Assembly (NCBI GenBank): GCA_005800405.1
Contig: SYFN01000255.1
Location: 1 to 14,339, forward strand
DNA length: 14,339 nt
Source: Burkholderiales bacterium
Lineage (GTDB): Bacteria > Pseudomonadota > Gammaproteobacteria > Burkholderiales > Burkholderiaceae_D
Reading direction: 5' to 3'
Shown: in pieces, positions 1 through 7,242 of the stretch
Layout: each line of letters opens with the position of its first letter
Position numbering within the stretch: the first letter of the stretch is position 1
Translations under genes and position numbers: made by a program
The notes under the pieces: generated by a model
Told to the model about the DNA's origin: nothing
The model's input: only the letters and a program-made list of their open reading frames with translations
Database searches by the model: none

Positions 1-222
1 ACCATCAGCGCTATCACGAAAGCCTGAGCAACCTAACCCCAGCCGATGTGTACTTTGGAAGGGGTGAATCAATACTTGAAGAGAGGAGAAAAATCAAAGA
101 GCAAACAATCCAAAACAGACGACTACAACATCAACTTGAAACCATTTAAACTTTGAAACCATTGAGCCAATCTCTCCTTGAAGAAATTACCCCATCTGTC
201 TCAAACCATTTGAACACGGACA
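1..222 (+). mobile_element. Right end of an IS3-family insertion sequence (left part outside window)
   Basis: The transposase stop at 149 is followed by non-coding DNA that should carry the terminal inverted repeat. IS3-family elements end in 5'-TG...CA-3'. Two boundaries fit this rule: after GACA at 222 (so the minus strand begins TGTCCGTGTTC) or after TCA at 203 (minus strand begins TGAGACAGATG). I prefer 222 because TGTCC starts are common in this family, but neither the other end nor the target duplication can be seen here, so the boundary is uncertain by about 20 bases. Confidence 0.6.
3..149 (+). pseudogene. IS3-family transposase (OrfB), C-terminal fragment
   Basis: The 48 visible codons run to a TAA stop and read HQRYHESLSNLTPADVYFG followed by RGESILEERRKIKEQTIQ. 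This is the hallmark C-terminus of the DDE integrase (OrfB) of IS3-family elements: the YHESL-NLTPADVYFGRG block lies just after the catalytic glutamate and is followed by a basic ERR-IK helix. Only the tail is inside the window, so it cannot be judged whether the full transposase is intact; 'partial at the window edge' is the safe reading. The element lies against a truncated surface-protein gene on the opposite strand, which it appears to have interrupted. Family assignment is from recognised sequence, not a search. Confidence 0.85.
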
Positions 223-667
223 CGTCAACCGTTGTGGGCACCGTTGCAGCATCTCCAGACAAAGTTTTGTTGTCGCTCGTTGACGTGCTACCGACGAGGC
301 TTGCCTGCGCTTCAGAGGAAAGAGGCGTCTCCGAGGTTGTCTCGTTGGTCGTGGTTGATGTCGAAGATTTGTCGACAAATGCGGAGCCTGTTGTAGCATC
401 GCTTGAGAGTGATCTGGTATCGGATGCAATGCTATCCGTAGTTGTGTTTGAAACAGTCGGGTCAGTGACCTTCTCGGCGGTCACGACTTCAAAGCCATCA
501 ATTAGCGCCGCCCCATCAAACAAAAATCTCTGCTCAAGCGCACGCATCAAGCTCGGCAGACGGGCTGCATAACCAGTTGACTTTGGTGAAAGGGGTGATG
601 CTCTTTTCACAAACGATCCGATCAGATCAAACTTGCGATTGATTATCAAGTTGAACGCAATGCTCAT
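146..667 (-). pseudogene. Truncated N-terminus of a LEPR-XLL-type large surface/adhesin protein
   Basis: The frame encodes 173 residues. Residues about 43-57 read RALEQRFLFDGAALI, close to the LEPR-x-LFDGAA signature found near the N-terminus of very large secreted repeat proteins (RTX-type adhesins, DUF4347-type proteins). It is followed by a Ser/Thr-rich, low-complexity linker of about 90 residues, as is usual before the repeat region. The last about 25 residues (SVFKWFETDGVISS...GFKV) are read from the end of the IS3-family element, so the authentic protein is lost after about residue 148. The remaining reading frame, probably thousands of codons, would lie beyond the IS outside this window. 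No strong Shine-Dalgarno sequence precedes the ATG at 667. The family call rests on the short signature only; LEQR rather than LEPR is a deviation. Confidence 0.7.
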
Positions 668-672
668 GCCGC

Positions 673-687
673 CGTCTAAATCAGACG
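673..687 (-). repeat. Perfect 5-bp inverted repeat just before the adhesin start codon
   Basis: CGTCT-AAATC-AGACG is a perfect small palindrome ending five bases before the ATG at 667 (minus strand). In RNA it would form a short hairpin over the ribosome-binding region. Its role is unknown; a stem of only five pairs can arise by chance. Confidence 0.3.
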
Positions 688-892
688 TTATCCGTCATTA
701 ACCAAACGCATTGTTTCAAATAGCAACCTGAGTATATGGGCTTTTTCAGCTGATAGCGCATCTTTTTGGCAGGAATAATATTTTCTAAACGTTAAGACAG
801 TTACATCCCAATCAGTTTGATAATATTTTTAAAAAAACAATATCACCACGAGCCGAGGTCGGTAACCTAATCGAAAAAGGGTTTCTATTCCA

Positions 893-910
893 GAATCCGC
901 AAAAGGATTC
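893..910. repeat. Perfect 6-bp inverted repeat (hairpin)
   Basis: GAATCC and GGATTC flank the hexanucleotide GCAAAA. The hairpin lies in the long presumed leader region of the adhesin gene on the minus strand. It has no T-tract on the plus side, and on the minus side it is followed by TGGAATAG, so it is not a typical intrinsic terminator. Function unknown. Confidence 0.4.
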
Positions 911-914
911 AAAT

Positions 915-946
915 ACGCATCGTTGTAGTGCGTTTTTAATTTTTTA
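915..946 (+). terminator. Weak candidate intrinsic terminator
   Basis: ACGCA and TGCGT form a 5-bp stem with a 9-base loop, directly followed by a T-rich stretch (933-946). The shape fits a weak plus-strand terminator, but there is no plus-strand gene upstream in the window other than the IS transposase, so the call is tentative. Confidence 0.25.
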
Positions 947-1035
947 TTGAATTGCTATGAAACAGCACTAAATCTGTGTGCCTTTCTTTCGCGCGATAAG
1001 GCATGATGTACAAGCTACCGATTGGCGCCCCAACA

Positions 1036-1061
1036 ATAAAAAATGACCCGAAAAATGGGTT
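1036..1061 (-). terminator. Candidate intrinsic terminator of the MBL/bamC/dapA transcript
   Basis: Read on the minus strand, ACCC-ATTTTTC-GGGT is followed by CATTTTTTATTG. It lies about 45 bases beyond the stop codon of the last gene of the minus-strand cluster, which is the right place. The stem is only four G/C-rich pairs, so its strength is doubtful. Confidence 0.35.
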
Positions 1062-1105
1062 AGGAAGAGACTTCATTGAAAAGGAAATACCGGACAACAG
1101 ATCTA

Positions 1106-1876
1106 TCAATCCATCCAGCCAAATCCCGAGACCTGATCCGCGATCACCACGTCAATATCGCTCTCTCCAAGCACGCCATGAATCACTGCGCGCACTTTGT
1201 CCGGCGAATTGTTTTTCTGCGACAAATGCCCGGCAATCAGATGCTTCAGACGACTACGATCGAGGTTCTGCAAAATGTCTGCTGACTGCTGATTGGACAA
1301 ATGTCCCAACTGCCCGCCGATACGCGCTTTGAGCCAGGGTGGGTAAACCGATTGAGCCAGCATTTCGGTGTCGTGATTGAACTCCAAAACGAGCGCGTCG
1401 CAAGCGCTAAGCGCATTGATCAAATGCGGTGTTGAGTGCCCGACATCCGTTAATACACCCAGTTTGGATAGGCCATCCGTGGCCGTGTACTGCACAGGCT
1501 CGCGAGCATCGTGTGGCACGGTATAAGGCTGGATTTCAAGGTCACCAATGACGAAGGGTTGACCATCGCGACAGATGTGTACTGTCACGCCGACAGCTTC
1601 ATCGCGCACCGCTTGCAGACAACCATGCGTGATCCAAACAGGAATGTTGTGGCGGCGTGCAAGACGAAAGACACCGCCCACATGATCTTGGTGCTCATGC
1701 GTGACGATGATGCCGGAGAGTCGTTTGGGATCAACTTGAAGATGACTTAGGCGAGCCTCTGCTTCTTTCAGTCCAAAACCACAATCAAGCATCACCTGCG
1801 TTTCGGTGACGCCTGACTCGACAGAAATCAGCAGCGAATTACCCTCACTACCGCTGCCCAGACTCGCAAATCTCAT
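1106..1876 (-). CDS. MBL-fold metallo-hydrolase (YycJ/WalJ-like)
   Basis: A 256-residue cytosolic metallo-beta-lactamase-fold protein. The metal-binding signature THEHQDH lies at residues 59-65 (H60, H62, D64, H65), with further probable ligands in TVPHDA, in LTDVGHST and in AGHLS near the end. The opening MRFASLGSGSEGNS is typical of the YycJ/WalJ branch of Beta-CASP-less hydrolases, some of which are proposed 5'-3' exonucleases or mismatch-repair accessories in Firmicutes; in proteobacteria the substrate is not established. The start at 1876 is supported by GGAGTG four bases upstream. It follows bamC by 44 bases and is the last gene of the minus-strand operon. Family assignment is firm; biochemical role is inference. 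Confidence 0.9.
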   Translation of the reverse strand: MRFASLGSGSEGNSLLISVESGVTETQVMLDCGFGLKEAEARLSHLQVDPKRLSGIIVTHEHQDHVGGVFRLARRHNIPVWITHGCLQAVRDEAVGVTVHICRDGQPFVIGDLEIQPYTVPHDAREPVQYTATDGLSKLGVLTDVGHSTPHLINALSACDALVLEFNHDTEMLAQSVYPPWLKARIGGQLGHLSNQQSADILQNLDRSRLKHLIAGHLSQKNNSPDKVRAVIHGVLGESDIDVVIADQVSGFGWMD

Positions 1877-1920
1877 GCGACACTCCGGGCCAATTGATGC
1901 AGACGCAAGAATGCGTTGCT

Positions 1921-3102
1921 TTATTTGAGTTGATCGCTCAGCAGTCCCAGAATACGGTTGCCTGTGCTACCCGTCTCGGACTCGCCCTTTTCGTCCTGTA
2001 CGCTCACTCGCGTCACCTCACCCGAGTTGCTGACCCGAATACGATAGCGCAGTGCCTGCTTTTTTTCATCCTTGGAACTGAACAAGCGCGAGAAGAAACC
2101 GGGCTCACTGGCTTTTTTCTCCGCATCAGATTTCTGATCGACATAGCGAACAAAATACAGACCCCGCGCGCGGTCGCGATCTTCAACCGTGAAACCAACC
2201 CGGTCAAGTGCCAATCCGACCCGACGCCACGCCCGATCAAAACTTTCTTCTACCAGCACATGGTTACCTAGCGAGTCTTTGGCCACGCGCGCACGTTGAG
2301 GTGCAGGCTTGACTTCATTAACGGCAGTCTTGGCCACTTTCACATCAGAACCGAGGCGTGCCATTAGACGGCCAACGAATTCGGCCTCCAACTCTGGATC
2401 CGAAGGACGACCCGTCCACATCGGACGATCTTTTTGTAGTCCCGTAAGCACTTCCTGCGCACCACGGTGACTGATGTAGATCTCGGTGCTGCCATCCGGG
2501 GTGCGTTCGAGACGAGTACGGAATTTATCGCGCTCTCCGGTTGAGTACAGCGAATCAAAGACTTTACCCAAGGTGTTGCGGATAAAGTCCTGCGGAATCT
2601 TTGCGCGGTTCTCAGCCCAGTCGGTTTCCATCACGCCAGCCTCGGGTGTTTCAATCGCCAGTAAAAACCCACTCTCCTGCCAGAATTCTTTGATGCGTGG
2701 CCACAATTGTTCAGGAGTCTGCTTGACGATCAGCCAGCGCTGATTACCATCGCGACCAACACGTACGTCCGCTGCCTCACTAACGTCAGGTGCGACCTTA
2801 GTGGGCGCGACGGTGTTCGTGGCAGCGACTGTGCGCTGGGCGTTGTAGGTGGATGCCGTGGCAGTACCAGTGGGATTCTCGCCCACGACGTAGCGACTGT
2901 CATTGCGCAGCGGTGTCAGGTCTGGCGGCACTTCGAGCTTGTTGCCCTTGTTCGCTTTGCCTGCGCTTTTGTAGTCAATCTTGTCGGGCTGAAGCATGTC
3001 ACCCACCGAGCTACAGCCGGCCAGGGCGCTCAGGATGACGATCGGCAAACAGCATGAACGAAGGGAGGCTACAGAAAAAACACCGAGGTGAGAGAAACGC
3101 AT
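1921..3102 (-). CDS. bamC: Outer membrane protein assembly factor BamC (lipoprotein)
   Basis: BamC (NlpB) is the lipoprotein of the BAM complex that helps insert beta-barrel proteins in the outer membrane. A signal peptide ends in the lipobox LAGC with the lipidated Cys30. It is followed by the unstructured segment that binds BamD, with LEVPPDLTPL at about residues 56-65, a strongly conserved BamC feature. Two helix-grip domains follow (about 110-250 and 270-390). The protein has 393 residues, longer than the about 344 of E. coli, as is usual in Betaproteobacteria. The gene lies 35 bases after dapA, the same dapA-bamC order as in E. coli, suggesting co-transcription. No strong Shine-Dalgarno sequence is visible before the ATG at 3102. 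Confidence 0.93.
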   Translation of the reverse strand: MRFSHLGVFSVASLRSCCLPIVILSALAGCSSVGDMLQPDKIDYKSAGKANKGNKLEVPPDLTPLRNDSRYVVGENPTGTATASTYNAQRTVAATNTVAPTKVAPDVSEAADVRVGRDGNQRWLIVKQTPEQLWPRIKEFWQESGFLLAIETPEAGVMETDWAENRAKIPQDFIRNTLGKVFDSLYSTGERDKFRTRLERTPDGSTEIYISHRGAQEVLTGLQKDRPMWTGRPSDPELEAEFVGRLMARLGSDVKVAKTAVNEVKPAPQRARVAKDSLGNHVLVEESFDRAWRRVGLALDRVGFTVEDRDRARGLYFVRYVDQKSDAEKKASEPGFFSRLFSSKDEKKQALRYRIRVSNSGEVTRVSVQDEKGESETGSTGNRILGLLSDQLK

Positions 3103-3137
3103 GTGGATTCGTAATCGAGTAGAGGTTAGCGGAACCG

Positions 3138-4016
3138 TTATTGCAATACGCCAGATTCACGTAGCGCGGTACGAACCGCCTCGTGATGACCAGAACCCAG
3201 TGCGACAAGCGGCAGACGAATGCCCGCCTGAATGCGGCCCATCTGTGCAAGCGCCCATTTAACCGGCACGGGATTAGGCTCAAGGAATAAGCGGTTATGC
3301 AATGGAATCAGACGGTTGTTAATCGCGATGGCATCGGCGATTCGACCAGCCATCGCAGCTACGCATAGTTCATGCATGGCTTTGGGCGCCACGTTTGCGG
3401 TAACGGAAATGTTGCCTGCCCCACCGCAAAACATCAGTGCCATCGCCGTCGCATCATCACCGGAATACACGGCAAAGGATTTCGGTACCTCACGCAAAAG
3501 CTCAGTACCGCGCGCAAGATTGCCGGTTGCATCCTTGACGCCGACGATGCCGTGGACACCCGACAGGCGCACGATGGTCTCGTTGCTCATATCGGCAACA
3601 GTACGACCAGGGACGTTATAGAGAATCACCGGCAGGTCGACCGCTTCAGCGATACGTCGGAAGTGCTGATACATGCCCTCTTGGGTTGGGCGATTGTAGT
3701 AGGGCACGACCTGCAGCGAAGCATCAGCACCGACTTTTTTTGCGTATTCGGTCAGCTCGATCGCTTCCGAAGTGGAGTTGCCACCAGTACCGGCAATCAC
3801 GGGTATGCGCCCCGCAACATGATCCACAGCGAGTTTGATCAGTTCGCAATGTTCTTCGACCGTGACCGTTGGCGACTCACCTGTCGTACCGACGATGACG
3901 ATGGCATCAGTGCCTTCGGCGATGTGCCAGTCCAATAATTTTTTGAGTGCCTCCGCGTCGAGACTGCCATCCTCGTGCATCGGGGTCACAATTGCGACAA
4001 TGCTGCCCTGAATCAT
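3138..4016 (-). CDS. dapA: 4-hydroxy-tetrahydrodipicolinate synthase
   Basis: DapA condenses pyruvate with aspartate semialdehyde, the first committed step toward diaminopimelate and lysine. I place the start at the ATG at 4016 ([12 protein letters not shown]), which gives 292 residues, the same length as E. coli DapA; longer open frame upstream is not homologous-looking. All key residues fall at the E. coli positions: Schiff-base Lys161 (in GVKDATGN), Thr44 and Thr45 (GTTGES), Tyr107 (VVPYYN), Tyr133 and Arg138 (LYNVPGRT). It is a TIM-barrel cytosolic enzyme. It follows the methyltransferase gene by 64 bases and precedes bamC. A TACAAT box (4048-4053) lies about 32 bases upstream, so dapA-bamC-MBL may have its own promoter. 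Confidence 0.97.
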   Translation of the reverse strand: MIQGSIVAIVTPMHEDGSLDAEALKKLLDWHIAEGTDAIVIVGTTGESPTVTVEEHCELIKLAVDHVAGRIPVIAGTGGNSTSEAIELTEYAKKVGADASLQVVPYYNRPTQEGMYQHFRRIAEAVDLPVILYNVPGRTVADMSNETIVRLSGVHGIVGVKDATGNLARGTELLREVPKSFAVYSGDDATAMALMFCGGAGNISVTANVAPKAMHELCVAAMAGRIADAIAINNRLIPLHNRLFLEPNPVPVKWALAQMGRIQAGIRLPLVALGSGHHEAVRTALRESGVLQ

Positions 4017-4047
4017 TGTTGTGCCGTTGCAAAAAAATGAGACCTTG

Positions 4048-4053
4048 ATTGTA
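4048..4053 (-). promoter_or_regulatory. Candidate -10 box upstream of dapA
   Basis: TACAAT on the minus strand lies 32 bases before the dapA ATG, in the only sizeable gap between trpS and dapA. No good -35 hexamer sits 16-18 bases further up, so this is a weak call. Confidence 0.28.
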
Positions 4054-4080
4054 ACGGATAGGAAGAGGGATCCGCGATCC

Positions 4081-4692
4081 TTATTGCGCGCGTTGAGGGT
4101 CGCTGTCGACATCCAGCGCCAGCGCCTGAGGCGACAGATCGGACGACGCTTCAGCCTTGAGTAGGCAAATTCGCTGCACCATCGCCGGGCGGGGTCGTTG
4201 CTGATAACCGTCCTCGTAGGCAATCACACGACTTGAGGGCCGCAAATTCACCCACTCCAGCAATTCCCCCGGTTTAAGCAGGAAATCCGGATTAGAAGGC
4301 TTGCCAAACTTGCCATTCCCAGCCGCAAAAGTTTCATAGATCAGGATGCCACCGGGAGCGACACTGTCGAGCAGAGACAACAGCAAGGGCCGGTACAGAT
4401 AATTGCTGACCACGATGCCGGCAAAAATGCCGGGGAAAAGCGGCCAGTCGGGGTGACTCGCTGCTGCCGGATGCTCAAGGTCGAATGCCAGCATGTCGAT
4501 GCCCGGCCCGCTTGCTGCTGACAGCGCTGCTGTATCGCGATCCACTGCCAGCACCGCGTGTCCAAGTCCGGCCATGAGCCGCGCATGACGGCCGCCGCCA
4601 CAGGCAAGGTCGAGTACCCGACCCTCAGGTATCAATTCGGCAAACCGAGCAATCCAGGCAGATGGCTGCTCGAAGGAGATATGCGCGTTCAT
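4081..4692 (-). CDS. Class I SAM-dependent methyltransferase (TehB-like)
   Basis: A protein of about 203 residues with a Rossmann-type methyltransferase core. Motif [13 protein letters not shown] is at residues 27-38, the acidic residue that binds the adenosine ribose is in AVDRD, motif II-like FDLEHP follows, and post-I strands include [10 protein letters not shown] and [10 protein letters not shown]. The [25 protein letters not shown] segment is typical of a TehB/UbiE-like family common next to dapA and trpS in Burkholderiales. Substrate unknown. I use the ATG at 4692; a TTG one codon upstream is also open, and no clear Shine-Dalgarno sequence is present. The gene starts 24 bases after trpS ends, so it is very likely co-transcribed with it. 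Confidence 0.85.
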   Translation of the reverse strand: MNAHISFEQPSAWIARFAELIPEGRVLDLACGGGRHARLMAGLGHAVLAVDRDTAALSAASGPGIDMLAFDLEHPAAASHPDWPLFPGIFAGIVVSNYLYRPLLLSLLDSVAPGGILIYETFAAGNGKFGKPSNPDFLLKPGELLEWVNLRPSSRVIAYEDGYQQRPRPAMVQRICLLKAEASSDLSPQALALDVDSDPQRAQ

Positions 4693-4716
4693 CAATGCAA
4701 GCTGATGAACACAAAC

Positions 4717-5919
4717 TTAGTTGTAGGACAAGCCCATTTCATCGCGCACGTCGCGCATGGTCTCCTGCGCATATTTACGCGCCTGATCACAACCATCGGC
4801 GACGATCGCACGTACGAGGGAAGGATCATCGAGATATTGCTGTGCACGCTCGCGCATGGGCTCCTGCTCTTTCAAAATGCCGTCAATCACGGGTTGCTTG
4901 CATTCGAGACAACCTATGCCGGCGGATTTACAACCTTGAGTCACCCAGTCGCGCGTTGCCTGATCCGAGTACACCATATGGAACTGCCAGACCGGGCATT
5001 TTTCCGGATCGCCGGGATCGGTGCGTCGCACGCGCGCCGGGTCGGTGGGCATAGTGCGAATTTTTTTAGTGACAGTATCGCGATCATCACGCAACGCGAT
5101 GGTGTTGCCATAGCTCTTGGACATTTTCTGTCCATCGAGTCCGGGCAAGCGTGAAGCTTCGGTCAACAAAGCCTGTGGCTCCACCAGAATGAGCTTGCGA
5201 CTGCCTTCGAGATAGCCAAACAAACGTTCGCGATCAATCATCGACAGATTTTGCGCATCATCGAGCATGGCTTTGGCCTGCTCCAGCGCATCATCCTTGC
5301 CCTGCTCCTGATACTCGGTACGAAGTTCGTTGTAAAGCTTGGCGCGCTTGGTACCCAGTTTTTTTACGGCCTCGCGTGCTTTTTCTTCGAAATCTTTTTC
5401 GCGGCCGTACAGGTGGTTAAATCGCCGCGCGATCTCTCGCGTCATTTCGATATGCGGTACCTGATCCTCACCGACGGGTACCATACTCGCGCGATAAATC
5501 AGTACATCAGCTGCCTGCAGCAGCGGGTAGCCCAAAAAGCCATAAGTCGCCAGATCACGATCAGCCAGTTTTTCCTGTTGGTCCTTGTAGGTCGGTACAC
5601 GCTCAAGCCAGCCCAGCGGCGTGGACATCGACAGCAAAAGATGCAGTTCAGCGTGTTCGGGCACTTTCGACTGAATGAAGATCGTCGCTTGGGATGGGTC
5701 GATCCCAGCCGCAAGCCAGTCGATCATCATGTCCCAGGTGCTGGTATCGATGATGGAGGGATCGTCGTAATGGGTCGTCAGCGCATGCCAGTCGGCCACA
5801 AAAAAAAGACAAGGATGTTCGGACTGTAGCCGAACCCAGTTTTTCAACGCGCCGTGGTAGTGACCAAGATGCATTGAGCCGGTAGGACGCATGCCAGAAA
5901 CAACACGATCAGAATACAT
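4717..5919 (-). CDS. trpS: Tryptophanyl-tRNA synthetase, long form with cysteine cluster
   Basis: Charges tRNA-Trp. With the ATG at 5919 (MYSDRVVSGMRPTG) the protein has 400 residues; an upstream extension to 5967 is not family-like. The class I signatures are HLGH (17-20) and KMSKS (265-269). Compared with the about 330-residue standard enzyme it has a charged, helical insertion at about residues 172-245. Four cysteines, C308, C330, C337 and C340, are spaced C-x21-C-x6-C-x2-C. In Thermotoga maritima TrpRS an almost identical C-x22-C-x6-C-x2-C set binds a [4Fe-4S] cluster near the anticodon-binding region. The gene starts seven bases after the M50 protease stop and leads directly into the methyltransferase, so they form one transcript. 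Confidence 0.96.
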   Translation of the reverse strand: MYSDRVVSGMRPTGSMHLGHYHGALKNWVRLQSEHPCLFFVADWHALTTHYDDPSIIDTSTWDMMIDWLAAGIDPSQATIFIQSKVPEHAELHLLLSMSTPLGWLERVPTYKDQQEKLADRDLATYGFLGYPLLQAADVLIYRASMVPVGEDQVPHIEMTREIARRFNHLYGREKDFEEKAREAVKKLGTKRAKLYNELRTEYQEQGKDDALEQAKAMLDDAQNLSMIDRERLFGYLEGSRKLILVEPQALLTEASRLPGLDGQKMSKSYGNTIALRDDRDTVTKKIRTMPTDPARVRRTDPGDPEKCPVWQFHMVYSDQATRDWVTQGCKSAGIGCLECKQPVIDGILKEQEPMRERAQQYLDDPSLVRAIVADGCDQARKYAQETMRDVRDEMGLSYN

Positions 5920-5926
5920 GATGATT

Positions 5927-6583
5927 TCAGATGAGCAGGGATTGAATAGGAGATATGAGTAATTCAAGTAGCAGCGCCGCGAGCATCATGACGGGCTTCA
6001 TCCAATAATGGAGCAGGTTCAGCATCATCAAGCCAAGTACGATGAAAAAACCATAAGGCTCAATGCGGGCAAAACGAAACGCATAGCGGCTGGGCAAAAT
6101 ACTCGTCATGATCAGTCCACCATCTAAAGGCGGCAATGGAAAAAGATTGAAAGCAAACAGGATCAGGTTGATTTTAACGCCCGCGTCGGCTACCTCGAGG
6201 AAAAACACCTCGGCAATACCCGCAGATTGCAAAACAAAATACGACAGCATCCACAAAAAAGCCATGACCAGATTCGCCAGCGGCCCGGCGAGCGCGACCC
6301 ATGCCATCTGCTTCTTGGGATTGCGCAAACGGGAAAAATCAACGGGCACCGGCTTGGCGTAGCCAAAAATGAAAGGACTGTGAAGCAAGGCCAGCGCCAG
6401 CGGTATCAGGATAGTGCCGATAGGATCGATATGCCGGACCGGATTCAGACTCATCCGCCCCTGAGAGTAGGCCGTCAGATCGCCAAAATACTTGGCAGCG
6501 TAGGCATGGGCAGCTTCGTGCATCGTGATCGCAAAAATGACGGGCAATGCGTAAATTGCGATCGTCTGGATAATCTCATTCAT
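5927..6583 (-). CDS. Site-2 protease family (M50) intramembrane metalloprotease
   Basis: A 218-residue, very hydrophobic inner-membrane protein with about five or six membrane segments. The zinc site is HEAAH (H22, E23, H26) in the first transmembrane helix; the third ligand is D154 in NLFPLPPLDGG, the typical second M50 motif. It has no PDZ domain and belongs to the short Rv-/YwhC-like branch rather than RseP. The natural substrate is unknown; members cleave membrane-bound regulators or short peptides. It lies between yciO (38 bases upstream) and trpS (7 bases downstream), the usual Burkholderiales order. The ATG at 6583 has no Shine-Dalgarno sequence, and a perfect 7-bp hairpin ends two bases before it. 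Confidence 0.92.
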   Translation of the reverse strand: MNEIIQTIAIYALPVIFAITMHEAAHAYAAKYFGDLTAYSQGRMSLNPVRHIDPIGTILIPLALALLHSPFIFGYAKPVPVDFSRLRNPKKQMAWVALAGPLANLVMAFLWMLSYFVLQSAGIAEVFFLEVADAGVKINLILFAFNLFPLPPLDGGLIMTSILPSRYAFRFARIEPYGFFIVLGLMMLNLLHYWMKPVMMLAALLLELLISPIQSLLI

Positions 6584-6585
6584 CG

Positions 6586-6602
6586 GTCTGATTCTATCAG
6601 AC
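6586..6602 (-). promoter_or_regulatory. Perfect hairpin with TAGAAT box immediately before M50 start codon
   Basis: GTCTGAT-AGA-ATCAGAC is a perfect 7-bp inverted repeat with a 3-base loop, ending two bases before the ATG at 6583. Its centre includes TAGAAT, a good -10 hexamer on the minus strand. If used, transcription would begin at or next to the ATG, giving a leaderless message; if instead the region is read through from yciO, the hairpin covers the initiation region. No clear -35 hexamer is present. Confidence 0.4.
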
Positions 6603-6621
6603 GGGCACTGGCCGTCGCCCG

Positions 6622-7242
6622 TTAGCGAAAGAGTGAGACATCGCCCCTGCCTTCGCGCACAATTTCCGGCAGGCCTGCGGTCAAATCAACCACCGTGGTG
6701 GGCAAGCGGCTGCAGCTGCCGCCGTCAATCACCAGCTCAATCTGCTTTTCCAGCTGCTCGCGTATGTCCTCTGCTTCATTGAGCGGCTCATCGCTGCCGG
6801 GAAGAATCAGGGTGGTGCCTAACAGAGGCTGCTTGAGATCTTCCAGCAGCGCGTGAGCGATTGCATGCTCGGGTACACGTAGCCCGATCGTTTTGCGTGA
6901 GGGATGAGAGAGACGCCGAGGTACCTCTCGTGTCGCCTCGAGGATAAAGGTGTAGGGCCCGGGCGTAGCGGCCTTGAGCATACGGTACTGGCGATTATCG
7001 ACTTTCGCGTAGGTGGCGATTTCTGAGAGATCACGACAGAGCAAGGTCAGATGGTGCCGGTCATCGACGCCGCGTAGGCGACGCAGCCGATCGACCGCAC
7101 TTTTGTCATCAAGATGACAAACCAGCGCGTAACTGGAATCGGTGGGCAGCGCAACGATTCCGCCTGCATCGACGATTTGCACCGCTTGTCGGATCAGGCG
7201 TGGCTGCGGATTGTCCGGATGAATTTGAAAATACTGGCTCAT
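6622..7242 (-). CDS. yciO: YciO family protein (Sua5/YrdC-like, threonylcarbamoyl-AMP synthase fold)
   Basis: A 206-residue protein of the Sua5/YciO/YrdC family, the same length as E. coli YciO and similar along its whole length (start MSQYFQIHPDNPQPRLI; middle TPGPYTFILEATREVPRRL; end PTTVVDLT...VREGRGDV). The family builds L-threonylcarbamoyl-AMP for the t6A modification of tRNAs that read ANN codons; TsaC/Sua5 are the proven enzymes, while YciO is reported as weaker or uncertain in this role, so the activity here is inference. The KRxR-type binding motif of TsaC appears as RLRRLRG. The ATG at 7242 is fixed by alignment with E. coli YciO, yet it has no Shine-Dalgarno sequence: a strong intrinsic terminator with its T-tract runs straight into it. 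Confidence 0.92.
   Translation of the reverse strand: MSQYFQIHPDNPQPRLIRQAVQIVDAGGIVALPTDSSYALVCHLDDKSAVDRLRRLRGVDDRHHLTLLCRDLSEIATYAKVDNRQYRMLKAATPGPYTFILEATREVPRRLSHPSRKTIGLRVPEHAIAHALLEDLKQPLLGTTLILPGSDEPLNEAEDIREQLEKQIELVIDGGSCSRLPTTVVDLTAGLPEIVREGRGDVSLFR

Larger units (their letters stand above)
668..1105. other. AT-rich intergenic region without a gene
   Basis: This 438-base stretch between the truncated adhesin and the MBL-fold hydrolase gene shows no convincing coding sequence on either strand; the only longer frames overlap the MBL gene in antisense. It is richer in A/T runs than the genes to the right. It contains a perfect hairpin (GAATCC-GCAAAA-GGATTC, 893-910), a weaker hairpin followed by a T-rich tract on the plus strand (915-946), and a probable weak terminator for the minus-strand operon (1036-1061). 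It should also hold the adhesin promoter, but I could not pick a convincing -35/-10 pair. It does not match the c-di-GMP-I riboswitch consensus. Confidence 0.6.

Noticed and set aside
153..572. Plus-strand 139-codon open frame opposite the truncated adhesin
   Set aside because: It is the antisense shadow of the Ser/Thr-rich linker (Ser/Thr/Val codons read backwards) and shows no family signature.
840..910. Possible tRNA or c-di-GMP riboswitch in the adhesin leader
   Set aside because: GGATTC/GAATCC looks like part of a T-arm but no acceptor stem or anticodon arm can be built on either strand, and the c-di-GMP-I core sequences are absent.
3138..4223. Longer dapA start giving 361 residues
   Set aside because: The extra 69 residues overlap the methyltransferase gene, do not look like DapA, and the start at 4016 places all catalytic residues at E. 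coli numbering.
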